44,792 nucleotides of DNA from Ettlia oleoabundans (GCA_019693395.1 JAAMXP010000028.1:1242-46033), one strand, 5' to 3'. Counted from the first letter of the stretch, positions 15,495 to 28,292 are shown. Notes: generated by a model not told the origin, from the letters alone. Translations and numbers: made by a program.

Positions 15495-16268
15495 GCGCTA
15501 TCGCCTTCCTGCAACAGCCGCATGTGATCACCGACAAGTAGCCAGCACCGCCAGCCCCGTGAGGCAGCCAGGAGAGTTTATTTGAAGTTGGCGCAGGGTT
15601 GGTTACTGAAATCCAACGCTCAAGTACCAAGCAAACCAGCATGCACGCTGTGGAGCCAACGCAGTGGTCACAATTTATTTTGGAACCGAGTGAACTTTGG
15701 GAGCACTCCGCCCGATGTGGCAGCCCCCTTGCTCTTGCCTTCTGCTCTTTCTATTTGCCCTGCCCTCACACTGCCCTTATTTGCGATGTCGTGGTTTCGA
15801 GAGCATCCACCAGGTTTTGCCCCTGCTAGCAGCCATTGCTGTGATGCAGCATATTTACCAAAAAGTCCAGATATTTGACAACTCGAAAACTGTAAAAATC
15901 AACTTGCAGGGATCAACATGCATCAATGCGGCCTTGCGAGATGGGAAAATTTGCAGTGGCTGCTGGGGTGACTTGGCTTGGGGTAGGAGCATATAGGTTT
16001 GGAAAGGGTGCCGTGCTTGGGCAGTAGGGAACAGGCTGCGGAGCAATTTGCAGCAGGAGTGCGCAGATCGCTGGAAAAGCAAGAGTTAGGGTTGTGTGTT
16101 CTGAAACGTGCTAAGGAATTAGAGTTGCATGCAAGTGTGCAGGGCAGGAGGGTTCCAGATCGTGCGTGCTGCCACGGACCAGTGGACAAGAGGGGGAGAA
16201 AGAAGGAGTTTCGGGGACAGGATTCTGGTGCAAAGTGGAAAAGTGCAAGTGAAGACTGAGCGATCCGC
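15495..16268. other. Convergent 3' interval, CYP38 / phosphate symporter
   Basis: This 774 bp interval between two stop codons contains 3' UTR sequence and a candidate TGTAA signal for CYP38. No coding potential with homology was seen on either strand, and I found no TGTAA for the minus-strand gene. Confidence 0.4.
15891..15895 (+). terminator. TGTAA polyadenylation signal (candidate)
   Basis: The motif lies 397 nt after the CYP38 stop on the coding strand, within an A-rich stretch. It is assigned by motif and position only. Confidence 0.45.
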
Positions 16269-19200
16269 TCAAATTCCAGCGGTACTGTTCAGGATCCAGG
16301 TGGTAGCTGCTTGGTAGTCAAGCAGCGCCTGCAGCTGCACCTCCGCCCCCTGCTGCAGCTGCAGCAGCGGGTTGGGCAGCGCCGCCAAGCTGGCATTGAG
16401 GGCTGCTGAGTTGGCAATGTTGGCCGGCACCCCGCTGCTCTCCAACAACTGCAACAGCAGCACAAAAGGGTCAGGGTAAGCCAGTTTGACGATGCAGGCT
16501 ATCAAACAACCCTACCGCTGCGACATCGTCACGATTCAATGCCACAGAAGCAAATGTCAAGCGAGCAAATGAAGGAGTCCAAGCACAAATACTGTGCCCT
16601 GCTGCCCCTGCATCCCTTGGGCCAGCCTGCTCCAGGGCCGCAACCAGTTTGCCGACGGGTGCTTGCATGCATACATGCATACATCGCTGTACCTAAGCAT
16701 CCACCCATTCCCCAGTCCATGCCCATGCACCCCTGCAGTCGCCCAAGGAAAGGCAGCCACCCATTGCCCAACTACCCACCGCTGATATCACGCTGGTCGA
16801 ATTTTTTAGATAGTTTGCAATGTCGGTGCGCTGGTTCGCTGCGGGGTTGCTAGGCGCATACACGCCTTGCGCGGTCAGCGCGGCTGCGCAGTGGAGGCAC
16901 GGATGAACACATGGAGGATGGTAAGCGCAAGAGTGGGCGGAGGGCGCAAGGTGATATTGGTTTGGGCGGTTGACAACCCTTGTACCACCATCCAAACCAG
17001 CATCCACTCCAACGGTCATCTGCCGCACCCACCTGCGGTCAGCCCTGCCACTGCCAGCGTGGCGACCCATCCCAAGAAGAAGCGCAGCAGCAGCACCCAG
17101 TTGAACCCCTTGCGCCCCTCCAGCAGCCCTGCAGCAGCACCAGGCAGCGGGGGTGGAGTGGGGTCGGCGAGGGTAGAGCGGACGGGGGGCCGGCACTTCT
17201 GGTAGATATTGCTTTCCAGCAGGGTTGTGTCTTTTCATACAGTCAATCGAGCCTGCCATTGTAGCATGCTTTTTTGCGCTCCTGTGTTTTGCTACCTTAG
17301 CCAGGTTGGCAGGAGACGCGGCATCACAGGCAGGTGGAAGGCACTGCAGCGTGTGCTGTCTCGAAGGTTTCAACAGTCGCAAATCAGCGGAACACGGCTG
17401 GTAGCTCACCTATTCCGGCCACGGCGCCCACCAAGCAGTGTGTTGTGGATATGGGCAGGCCATAGCGCGAGCTGACCACCACTATCACTGCTGCTGAAAT
17501 GTCAATCACAAAACCTGCACCAGGACAGACAGGCACATGTGGAGAGGGCGCGTAGGTGTGGGTGTGCCATGTCGTGCCTTGTGGGGTGGGACGCATTTGA
17601 GGCGTGGCAAGCCAGCTTGGCTAAGGCCAGTGAAATTTCAGGTGCCGGGCTGGTCAGCCCACTGCGATTACCAGCAGCTTGCAGACAGATGGCGACAGCT
17701 TGCGCCGATGGCAGCTTGCGCCACAGCGTGCCAAAGGTGCGGGTATTTCAAGGCGCGGGCCGCGCACCTCGTGAGTTTGTGACTCGGGTCATCTTCACAC
17801 CCAGCACCCGCAGGATCTTGTATCCAAAGGTGGCCAGCCCTGCGGCGAAGCGAATGCAGGGAGGTGAGGGGTGTTATGCGCAGATTCAAGCACGTGCGAA
17901 AGTACGCCACTACATCAAGCATGTGATGAAGTCAGTCACTTCTACACTTGTTGCATAGTTGCACTTGTTGCAAAGTTTCAGCTGGGGTGCAGGCAAGGAT
18001 GTGGCACCATGCACGCTTGGGCGGCAATGGTGGCAGTTATGTGGGCGGTTGAGCGCTGCATGCCTCACCCAGCACCATGCCAGCGCCTCCCAGTATTAGA
18101 ATCCAAACTGGTACCGCCACCTCGGTAGCTACCGAGCAGCTGATCCACACGCTGTAGATGGCGGCATAGGGACCTGCATGGGGACGCCGTATGTGGCACA
18201 ACGGGTCAGCATGCTAATGGTAAAAAGTCAACGGTGGGCAACAGAGACTGGGCAAGCTGATGCTGCGGCACATAGGGTGTCTGCTGAGAGCGAGGCAGCC
18301 AGCGCAACTGGCGAGACGCCGGAAGCATGTTATCCAGACAGGGGTAAGTGAAAACCAGTCAGAAACCAGCTGGGTGTGAGATAATAACTGACTGGAGGAT
18401 GGGGCAGCAGATGGCGCACCAATGACTTTGCTGACATCGTTTGACCCATGCGCAAAGCTGTTGGCACATCCACTGAAAATCTGCAAATACTTGAACACAC
18501 TCTCTGCTCGCCAGTCGAAGCGCTCGGAGTGGTAGTGCAGGCTGCTGATCGTCTCGTCTGTCTCGACCACCTGCTTGGAACAAACGAGGACAGGAACATG
18601 CATCGTTGATTGTAGGAATACACAATGCTGCGCTGGCTCGCGCTACCGGGCGTGGCTTACTCTTCTGCCCAGCATGAGCAGACCAGTGCAGCAGGCAATG
18701 CGCCGCACCTCATGTACGTCAAAGTTGGCGCCGTGTGTGACCACACTCCACATGCGCGACTGCCTGAACTTGTGCAGCGCAGCTGGCGTGCGCGCCATGA
18801 CGCCAGGCAGTCCGCCGCTGCCTTCCACGCTGCCCTCCTGGGTGGTGTCCAAAAGCTGCTTGGCTGCGACGGCGCCAAAGAACAGCGGCCCACGTGGCGG
18901 GGGCGGCGACGAGGAGGGCAGAGGCCCGATGGCTGAGCCTGCGTGCTGGCTGCTGCTGCTGTCGCCCTCAGAGCCCTGAGCTGAGAACCCAAAGGACAGC
19001 GGGTCACGTTTGCCTATCACATCCGCAATGATGTCATCGTGAGCACCTGCAGGTGAATTAGTGAATGGAACGGTTCGTAACAGCTGGCAATTGCACAGCC
19101 TACCTACAAGCTGTTCGTGAAACGCTACTCATGAGCAAGGCTGCGATGACCCTGATAGTGCACACACCGCATACACATCTGACCGCCTCCATGCCTACCC

Positions 19201-21461
19201 TCAAGCTGCGCCCCTGGCTCCAGGTCAGCAACAGCCGCCATCTCAACCACCTTCCGCGCCACCGCTGCTGCTGCTTCTTGTGCCTTCAAGTCCGCTGCCA
19301 CCCGTCGCCGAATCAGCAGAGACTGAATGGCCACAGATATGATTGTGCTGCCAGCGCCCACACAGGCGGAAATCCAGCAGGCCTTGCCCAGGGGTGTGTG
19401 GTCCCAGTTGAGGCGGCCGCCACCTTCTTGAATGATGAAAATCGAAACCCTGCACGGACGGGTTGTTGGGTACAAGAGGGCGAATTGTGAGGGTTGGAGT
19501 AAAATTCAAGGTGGACAGAAAGCCGCCCGGTGGTGGCTCAACATATCACATAAACAAAGAGCCAGGGAGGAGGGACAGAACAGCTGGTGGCACGCAGATA
19601 GGCCTGGCTGGCAAACGCCTGGCCAAAACCACATAGTGCCACAGCGCGGTGCAATGAAACAGCTAATACTCCGGTAGTGGGAGATCACCATAAACAATCA
19701 ACAGAAAGCAGCAGGCGTGCACATGATGCACTGCCACCAGAAGAATCAAAGCCAGACCACTCACATGAAAAACGTGAGGAAAACGAATACGGGCAGCACG
19801 AAGAAGGCGCGGCGGTAGGCCTGTGGCGATCGCAGCACCAGCGATCGCAGCAGCGCAAACAGAATGGCCGACAAAGCGCCGGTGAGGATGGGGGAGAAGA
19901 CCCAACTGAGAAAGATGGATGACATGCCCTGCAGGCGGCAGGTGGGCAGCCCGAACATGGGCAGGCAGGCAGGCAGGCAGGCAGGCAGGCGGGCAGGTGA
20001 ACAGGTGGCAGGCCGGTAATCAGGTGAGCAGGCACAACCGGTGGAAGGCAGTTATTGTGTGCAAAGAAGCAGACACATCACCCATGACATGGGCGTGGTC
20101 GGCTTAGACTGCTTTTCAAATATTGCTGTGTCAACGCAACAGCTGCACTGCAGTACAGTGGCTCGCTCACCCCCAGGAATGGAAACGTGTCTGTGTGCTC
20201 ACTCCACACAACCGCACTGGGCCCGGCTGTCACCATGGTCATCCCCACAACCGCGCCCACGATAGAATGTGTGGTGCTGACAGGAATCTCCCAGTAGGTG
20301 GCCAGGATCTGAGGTGGGCAGGTGGGCATGTGGGGGGGTTGGGGGGATCCGCAAGGGACCGGCAAGGAACAGCGTCGGCAGGAACAGTAGAGGCACTGAG
20401 CCTGGTATTCGTCTCAAAACGCAAACAGCGCGCAAGGGTAGTAAGGCGGGTGTCTGGCACTGTCCTCTCACCAGCCAAATCCCAGAAGCCAGCAAGGAGC
20501 AGAGCATGCCGAAGGCAAACACTCCCGGCTTCTCAAAGAAAGCGGAGACGTCGGCAATCTGCTTGCGGATGGTCTCGGCCACTGCAGCAGTCGTAAACAG
20601 TACCTAGCTTAGCTGCACTAGATTTGGTGGAGCCCACGGGCTGGCTATGCGCAACAGCAACAGATGGGTCTGAACTGCGTCAGCAGAAGAGCTTCAGCAA
20701 AGAGCTACAGGACAAAAGAATGGCTTCCCACAAGCTGATCTGCCCTGGCTTCCAGCCACGCACCTCCAGAACCCATGAGCACAGCGCCACTGAACTCAAA
20801 AATGGAACCTATCAAGATGGCTTGTTTCACTGCAACACAGCGCGCCAGGACAGAAACAGGGGCAACCCGTGGTCTCGCACGCAACTGGATAGCTGGCCAA
20901 CCAAGCAAACAAGCCGCTGCTGTTGCATGCGTCAGGCGGTATGACGTGCAACTCACTCGTCAAAGCGCCGGAGCCTACAGAGGTCCCAAAGCTGTTGGCA
21001 AAGTCATTAGCGCCAATTCCTGCAGGCAATGAAGTGCCACAAGGGGCTTCACGCGAGTGCCGGCCGCCTGACCAGCCTGCCACACAGCGCATCGGCAGAA
21101 GCGACGAGCGCCAGCGGCACCGGCCTCGTACCGTAAGCCACGAAGACAGCCAAGATGGTAGCCGCCACAAAGATCCAGGTGATATCTGCAAGCGTCGAGA
21201 GCAACTAACAATGCATTTGAGGCAACAACATCACTCAGAATGGGTGCCCCAAGCTTGCCACAGGACACCCTGGGCGTGGCGGGCGGAAAGCGCGCAGCTG
21301 CAACCGCAGCGGCAGCAGGCGCTCCACACGCGCCCACGGCCACTTTGACCGCCGCTCGCTGCATTCCCCGCCTCTAGACAGGCTGCCTGATGGGCTGGAG
21401 GACCTCGCAAGGATTGGCCCCTAAGCAAGGGGGGCTCAGCGTCCATGCCTGTGAAAACCAT
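16269..21461 (-). CDS. PiT-family (SLC20/Pho4) inorganic phosphate symporter
   Basis: Cation-coupled (Na+ or H+) phosphate symporter. Sixteen exons: 21461-21404, 21185-21132, 21019-20957, 20829-20764, 20581-20472, 20308-20171, 19928-19765, 19449-19199, 19046-18661, 18570-18420, 18173-18069, 17839-17768, 17514-17410, 17128-17033, 16883-16780 and 16448-16269, giving 700 residues. Both inverted PiT repeats are present: GIGANDFANSFGTSVGSGAL near residue 38 and FAHGSNDVSKVIGPYAAIY near 469. Each is followed by the STTH motif (IPVSTTHSIVGAVVG and LPISTTHCLVGAVAG). A hydrophilic loop of about 190 residues separates the halves, as in eukaryotic SLC20. The N-terminus is short (MVFTGMDAEPPLLRG) with no transit peptide, favouring plasma membrane over plastid. 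The second signature has GSND where GAND is usual. The gene is divergent from an NHX antiporter. Confidence 0.95.
19960..19991. repeat. (GCAG)n microsatellite in a symporter intron
   Basis: About eight units of a GCAG/CAGG tetranucleotide lie in the intron just upstream of the exon at 19928-19765. It is a probable length-polymorphic site, close to but outside the acceptor. Confidence 0.9.
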
Positions 21462-21861
21462 GGTGGGCGACGATGCTAGGTCGAAGCAGGAGCTACCAGT
21501 CGGGCGCGCGTCAACGTGCCCGCACAGGCGGGCTCGATATTAGGAGCCCGTGCCAGTTGATAAGTGCCGACTGGCTGTCGGCATAGTGATAGAAGCTGTT
21601 TGAACTTTGTGCGCCGGCTGGGACCGGGATTTGAGGTCAGAGGGACACAGGGATGCACTGCCGGTTAGCACAGCATGGGCTAGCAGGCAGCCAGGCCGGG
21701 CGTTTGGGTTGGTGTGTGCATTACTCGTTATCTTGCCTGCATCTTTCAAAACCAGTTGCTTGAAAACAATCGCTCCTTCCCGCCGCCTGTCGACAAGGAC
21801 GTCAACCCTACCCTGCTGCCGGTGGACGTTACCAGACAAAGCGCCGGGTCGCCCGGCACCC
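21462..21861. promoter_or_regulatory. Shared divergent promoter region, PiT / NHX
   Basis: These 400 bp lie between the start codons of the phosphate symporter and the Na+/H+ antiporter. An upstream frame runs open into the NHX first exon but has no recognisable domain. Bidirectional activity is inferred from layout only. Confidence 0.45.
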
Positions 21862-24800
21862 ATGGGGGCGGGGGAGGACCATGAGCCCGATGCGCTGCAC
21901 GCCGCCTCGCTTAGCACGGGTGAGCTGCAAGCTCCGCCGGTCAAACCCACCCCAACGGCATATTGCTGCGGCCACACTGTTGCTCAATCTGCAGCGCCAC
22001 CCGATTTGCGCCCGTTGTCTGCCTCTTGCAGCCCTCTTAATGGCATTGATGATAGTGTGGTCCACATTAGGCCATCGCTTTGCTGCCAGCACGCGATTTG
22101 CTGGCGAAGGCAGCACCGCATGCCTGCTGGGCCTGGTCGTCGGTCTGCTATTGCTCGTGGCTCGCAGGCTGTTGCACCCAGGAATGCTGCAGTCAATGCT
22201 GTCCTTCGACCCTGCCAACTTCTTCGTGTGAGTCATGGCAGGCTCAGCCCCAGATGGTGGGTGCTGCCTAGATGCACGCCCATGTTTGCATTTTTTTCCC
22301 TGCGTCACCCACCTACACATTCACGTGCGACTCCCTGTTGGACGAACCTGCAGCTTTTTCCTGCCTCCCATCATTTTCTACGCCGGATTGTCGGTCAAGA
22401 AAAAGCACTTCTTCCGCAACTTCTTCACCATTGCGGGCTTTGGCATTGGTGGCACCTACGTCTGCTTTGCGTTCATCTCCCTCGGCCTTTACCTCTTCCT
22501 GCGCAACTACTTGACCTTTGGAGTGAGCGCATCAGCTATGAGACCATTGGTGTTACTACACTGCAAAAGGATTAATGGTCTGCCTCAGTGATGCCTTTCA
22601 AAAGTCAGCACCCAACAGTCGCTGACATGCATTTTTACTCATGGACGAAGACCAAGCATGCCCTGCTTGGGCTTTTGCCTGCAGGAATGCCTGGCGTTGG
22701 GCTCCATCCTGGCAGCCACCGACTCAGTAGCGGCGCTGCAGGTCATCTCCCAGGACCGCTTCCCGCTGCTATACAGCGTGGTATTCGGCGAGGGGGTGAT
22801 AAATGACGCAACCTCGATTGTGATTCTGGGCACTATCAAGGTGCAGTAGCAAAGCTGACTGGCTGATGGCGATCCAGCCTGGTTGGTGTGGGTCGCATGG
22901 CATGTGGGTGCTGCACTTTTTGCACTCAGCATGGTCCCTAAGTCTGTACTTGCCTGCCCCAGCAATCAACACTGCCAGAGGTAGCCTGAAATACCCCAAG
23001 CAAGTCGATTGCAGTATGTTGCTGGCCTCACCTTCCATCTGTGCTGGCCGCTGCAGAAGTTTGGACTGGATAGCTCTGAAGACCTGACCTTTGGGCTGAT
23101 TGTCATCATGGGCCTGGATTTTCTTTACCTCGCGATCGCCTCCACCATCCTGGGCCTGTTGTTTGGTCTCGTTACTGCATACTGCTTGCGCACCTACCAC
23201 TTCCATCACGTCTCACAGGCACGTCGGAGTGAAAGTGGGAGCGGCGGCATCCAGCAGCGGTAGGGAGTTGCTGGTTGCAATGGTCACCAACAGCTGGCAG
23301 CAGTTTGGAAAGAATAAACAACAGGGAGCTTACGCACTCATGTCAGTGCCATGCACAGCGGCTTAACTTGCCTGCGGACTGCCGCTACACGTGCAGGAGG
23401 TGGCGCTCATCGGCATGACTGCCTACCTGTCCTACCTTGCGGGAGATGTGCTGGGGCTCAGCGGCATCCTGTCGCTGTTTGTGTGCGCCGTGGCCATCTC
23501 CCACTATGCTCTGCACAACATCTCAGGTGATCCGAATGCCAGGGGTGCGATGCCAGTAAACATGCAAGACATTATGGGTAATAACTCGAGGGATTGTTTG
23601 GCATGTGCGACTGCAATGTAATGGCGCTCAATGCTGTGGGCAGGCTGGCACAGAGGTGCATGTCAACTTGCGGGCCTTCACTGCCCTGCAGCCGAGTCCC
23701 GCACCACTACCATCTACGCCTTCCATACCTTGAGCTATGTGTCTGAAGGGGTGATCTTTGTGTACTGCGGCCTGGATGCGCTGGACCCTCTCAAGTGGCA
23801 GGTGTGTCTGGGGGGCTCTGCAGGGGCGCAGCGACTGCACAGCGTGTTTGAACCATTTAGTTGTAATGCAGCACGCGGCATCTTCCGGTGTCTGTCAGTG
23901 CCCTACGCTTTAGGCAAAGCCACCTCAGGGTTTGTTCCACCACTTGCCTTCCCATTGTGGGATTGCAGAACACCAACAAACGTGATGTGGCGTGGATGTT
24001 CTGGATTCTGCTCCTACTCTTGCTGACCAGCCGTGCCCTGTTTGTGGTGCCTGTGGCCTGGGCACACAACCGCTACAGCGATCAGAAGCTGAGCGTACGC
24101 GAGGTGGCCACCATATGGTGGGCAGGTCTCATGCGCGGGGCGGTGTCAGGTGTGTTAGGGGGTCCAAGCTGCAGAGGTGGTACCAAGTGGAGCATCATGC
24201 CAGGCGGTTGTTTTCATACAGCTACCCAACTACAGTAACTGAGGATCGACTGCCCGCAGTAACCTCAGCTGTCAGCCACCTTGATCCCTGTGTTCGGCGC
24301 CGCTCGACAGCGGTGGCATGTGGCTATCAACCAGTTTGGAGGGGTTGCTCAGCTGCGCCTGCTGCTGCCCTCACATCTACCTGTTGACTTGCACGCGCTC
24401 CTGCTCTCCCATCGCTTGCTGCAGTTGCGCTGGTCTACTACTTCTTTGACCCACGTGGCATCTCAGACGACCCTCACCTGTCCACAGTCATTACCACAAC
24501 CATGGTGGTTGTGCTCATCTCGATTCTCATCTTTGGTGCAGCCACCAAGCCGCTGCTGGCCTGGCTCATGGGCCCTGACGAAAACGCAGCCAGGCACAAA
24601 GGTGCGCAGTTGGAAGGGTTGTTGCTGGCAAAGGAAGCCACCAAGCAGCAACTTATGTTCCGCCCCAGTATCCGCCCCTGCCAATGTGGAGAGACATGAT
24701 CTTGCTTGTGACATGGTGACATATGTCTGTGCTCGCAGGAGGCATGGTGGAGATGAGCAGCGGCGGGCACCAACACGCATATTCACAGCTTGTTGCCGGC

Positions 24801-25541
24801 GAGATTCACAACTATGGAGCGTACAGTGATGGTGGGTGACATCTGCACCTGCATGCAGCCCTAGCTTTTAGCTCCAAGCTTGGCAAGGCAGTGCATATGA
24901 TGGCTCAAGAGAACCGAGTCGTCTTTCTACTTTGATGTGCAGACCCCCGCTGGAATGACATACAGTCAGCGCAGCCACCACAGGTTGACAGCCAGGGTGT
25001 CAACCCACCGCCCCCAGGTGGACTCAGCTCTGTGCCGGACGATGATTTCGGCCCAATGGCAGCCGCATCCGCCCGCAAAAGCACCAGCGGCCTGGCAGAG
25101 GTGGCAATTGACACAACAGATGGTGCGGATGAGGCGCTGGCTGATGATGGCAAGGGCAAGCAGTCTGTGGGGGATCGGCCGGCAATCCAGCTGACTGTGG
25201 ACAGTAGGACATTGAATATAGCACAAAACTCAGCAAGCGCGACCGCAGTACCAGGTGCACCCAGAGCACCTGCCATTCCAGCTCATACCAGCGGCTTGGC
25301 TGCGCGCGAGGAGAGCAGCGGGCTGGAGTATGCTCCAGACAGCAAGGCTGTGATGGCCCGCATCAACCGCTGGTGGAAGCGCCTGGATGAGGGCTACATG
25401 CAGCCGCACTTTGGGGGCCCCAGTCGCGGGTACAGCAGCACCAACCTGCATACGCCAGCCGGGGCTTCAAGTGCACAGCAGCAAGGGGTGCAGCAGTCCA
25501 GGGGAAGCTTTACCGTGCCAGCCCGCATGGTCGGCTCTTAA
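21862..25541 (+). CDS. NHX: NHX-type Na+(K+)/H+ antiporter (CPA1 family)
   Basis: Exchanges luminal H+ for cytosolic Na+ or K+, most likely at the vacuole or another endomembrane. Eleven exons: 21862-21919, 22032-22227, 22354-22522, 22685-22840, 23057-23218, 23397-23526, 23692-23801, 23969-24149, 24425-24601, 24739-24831 and 24943-25541, giving 676 residues. The amiloride-binding motif is FFLPPIIFYAG (residues 86 to 96). ATDSVAALQV follows, then FGEGVINDATS with the Asn181-Asp182 pair of electroneutral exchangers, AYLSYLAGDVLGLSGILSLF and GLMRGAVSVALVYY. A hydrophilic tail of about 240 residues ends with RWWKRLDEGYMQPHFGG, resembling the plant NHX C-terminus. The exon at 23057-23218 ends at a GC donor in my model; the GT alternative at 23209 would delete three residues. 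Confidence 0.95.
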
Positions 25542-25942
25542 CATGTTGCGTCCTTAAAGTTCAAGACCTCTAGTCAAGAGTCCTCTAGTGTCTTAACGTC
25601 TTTATATTTTTTCAACCAGCACAGCAGGCCATGCTGACAAGCTCGATTACAATCTTGATTGGTGTATTGCTCTTCGTATTTACAATGAGAATTGCTCAGC
25701 CAAGACCAGCAAGGTAACATGTGAAACAAAAGCAACAACGCAGCGACAGGTGCCATGAAAGAAGAACACGAAGAGTTTAGGATACATACAAGGCCAGTGG
25801 TTTGGCACATGAGACAGGCCTTCCTTTCGGATAGGAGGAAGGCCCTTCGCTCCGAACGAAGGACAGTCGACCACAATTAGCAATCAGCAGCAACAATAGC
25901 GGGAATAAGGAGAGGAATGCTACAGGATTTGTGCTTCAAGCC
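25542..25942. other. Convergent 3' interval, NHX / RIQ-like gene
   Basis: This 401 bp, comparatively AT-rich interval separates two stop codons. Two TTACA words, reading TGTAA on the minus strand, serve as candidate signals for the RIQ-like gene. None was found for NHX. Confidence 0.4.
25680..25684 (-). terminator. TGTAA polyadenylation signal (candidate)
   Basis: Reads TGTAA on the minus strand, 259 nt beyond the stop of the RIQ-like gene. A second copy is at 25647-25651. Confidence 0.4.
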
Positions 25943-27556
25943 TTAATCATCCTGCAGTCCCTTCACCACAAAGCCGCCAATGAACAGGGCAGCAGCAACG
26001 CCGCCCGATCCCAGCGCCAAGGTGTAGCTGCGGCAGGGAAGCGGGTGGCAGGGCAAGTGGGGATGCTGAGCGTTGGGTTGTATGCCTGCCAGCCCGACTG
26101 TATCCAAGTTTATTTTTTTTCACAATTTGTTTGGTTTCTAAGGAACAACAGCAGCTGCAGCGTGCATGGCCAACCTAGTGCTACTTCGAGCAGCACACGG
26201 CTGACAGCATGCTGCAAGCTCACACCCAGTCATCACAGCTGCATCAATGACTCACGCCAAAATGCTCTCCAACGCATTGTCCTGGGGGATGAGCAGCAGG
26301 GAGGCAATAGCAGCCACAAAGAAGGGAAGAGAGGCTGCACGGGAAGGGCAAATGTATCGCAAGACGCTAAGCGAGTGTGTGGCAGAGCGGGAGGAGCAAC
26401 CAGCAAAACTGTGTTTGTGCCTTGCGACGCCACCATTATGAGGTGCGAAGCGTGTGTCTTGTTTGGCGCTGGCTAAAACGAAGCCACCATTAGAAAAGCC
26501 CACACTGTTAGTGTTGCTGTGCCAGGAAGCCACCCAGTCCGATTCGCCCAAAGCCAACACAGCTGCTGCGCCGGCTGGCATCGACCTGATATCAACGTGA
26601 AGGGTGGGATAGCCATCTCACCAGAGCTGATTTTGCCGGGCTCGGTTGTGAGCAGATCCTCGGCCAGTGTGAGCAGCCCTAGGCGCTCCGCTGTGGAAAG
26701 CAACCCCAACTTCTCAATCTTGGACAGAGACAGGCCGGCCTTCTCAGCAGCACTGCAGCGTGGGCCACCCGGGAAGGTAAGTAGCAGGCATTGCCGTCAA
26801 TGTATGCGTATTGCTGCCTAGTCAGGCAAATACTGCAAATTTAGAGCAAGGTTCTGCTGACGTGCTGGAAGTACTGTACTGGATCAACTGCGAGCTGCAT
26901 GTTGCTAGTTGTGCAATGACAGTTTGGCCAGTGCCAACTGCTTCCCCTTGCTGCGCTTGGTGCCGTTGCTGTGGAAGGGGTTCATTTTAGTACAACGTGC
27001 AAATTGTCATGCAGGTCATGTACATTCTGGGCAAGTACTCCCCTGCACCACTGCAGGATCGTCTCATAGGAACAGGCGGTGGGGGGTGCACTCACGTCAG
27101 CAGGCCAGCCTTCTCCACTGTCGACAACAGCTTCTTCTTCTCCACCTGCTTGAAGATGTTGACTGAGGGGCGCTCACGGTCCTCCAGGAAGATGCCCACA
27201 GTGCCAATGCCTGCCAATCAGGAGAAAGTTGTGTAAGGAGGCGCGTAGAGTGAGCAGCTTGCTCACGGTATAGCCGAGGAGGAGGCAGCAGCGCCCAGCA
27301 GAATGGCCAAGGCCTCTCGCCTCCCACCGACACAATGGATCGCTAGGCGTCTTTTGTAATCATGATTTGCAGGCCAAAGTGGGGCTGGCAGCGCCTGCCT
27401 GCACCTACCCTTGGTCCATTCCTCATCATAGCTGTTAACCTTCTTGACCGCTGCCAGGATCTGAGTTTTCACCCTGGTCTGCCTGCGCAGCGTGCTCCTG
27501 CTCTGCTGCAGCGCCTGACCAACAAAGGCCACGCGAGCGTTCACGGCGGCGCTCAT
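25943..27556 (-). CDS. RIQ1/RIQ2-like (DUF1118) thylakoid membrane protein
   Basis: Plant RIQ1 and RIQ2 are grana proteins that affect LHCII organisation and non-photochemical quenching; that role is carried over by family resemblance only. Five exons: 27556-27409, 27210-27096, 26752-26622, 26334-26256 and 26027-25943, giving 185 residues. Residues 1 to about 35 look like a transit peptide. The middle holds the family's repeated Leu-rich helices: VNIFKQVEKKKLLSTVEKAG, SLSKIEKLGLLSTAERLGLL. Two hydrophobic segments follow (LPFFVAAIASLLLI and LALGSGGVAAALFIGGFVV), and the chain ends in VKGLQDD. The order of Leu/Lys repeats then two membrane spans is the reason for the assignment. No catalytic motif is present. 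Confidence 0.72.
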
Positions 27557-28292
27557 CGCTGCAACAGCAGTGATATGACACAGCTATATGTGCGAGTGCC
27601 TGAAGCGCTAGTCCCCGCACTGGCCACAGCCTTATCAAGCATCGTCGTGCTGCGCTGTGCTGCGCAGCGCAGGCTGCCCAAACTTGCCGAGCATCTGAGC
27701 CTAATTGCAACATGATCACGCGACCTCAGACCATATGTCGCTGCATGACAAACTAAATAACGGCAGTAGTCAAGTACTGCACAGTTGTTTGTCGCAGCGC
27801 AGACTTTCACTGCGCGTAGCGGAGCGTCGTGGTGTAAAATCACATGATGGAATCAGAAGGATGTATATAAGGCAGACCATGCCCAAGGGCACAAGCGGGC
27901 GGTTGTCCCGCGCTGGTCCAAACCAAGCCCTTGCACGGAACCACGAGGCTATTGTCCGCTTGGGCTTTGTCTGATGAAAAGTACCAACTTATCCAATAAC
28001 CTAACCATTCGGCATCCCGTTTGGCACATTCGCCTGCTGCGGCCCTTTGCACCCCAGCACGCGCCAGAAGGGGTCTTTCCGTCTCAGGCCGGCGCAAGCC
28101 AGTGGAGTTATCTTTTCTGCGTCCCATTATTGCGTCCTTTTACATCGGGGCTCGCAAGAAGAGCTGACCTGCAAGAAGCTGTGAGCCGCAGCGTGCGTTG
28201 CGGAGCGCCCTCGCAACGGAGGCGGGGCGAACAGCGCCGTGCGACGATCCAGCGGTTGCTGGAGGCCCCTGGCTTTCTGCGGGGCGACAACC
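27557..28292. promoter_or_regulatory. Divergent upstream region (RIQ-like gene / AP5B1)
   Basis: These 736 bp separate two divergent start codons. A TATATAA word at 27864-27870 on the plus strand could position AP5B1 transcription about 400 nt before its ATG. A 23-nt inverted repeat with 7-base arms lies at 27650-27672. Both are suggestive only. Confidence 0.4.

Noticed and set aside
21607..22575. 322-codon plus-strand open frame over the NHX 5' region
   Set aside because: It includes the NHX first exon in frame but continues through introns out of frame; the conserved antiporter residues are recovered only with splicing.
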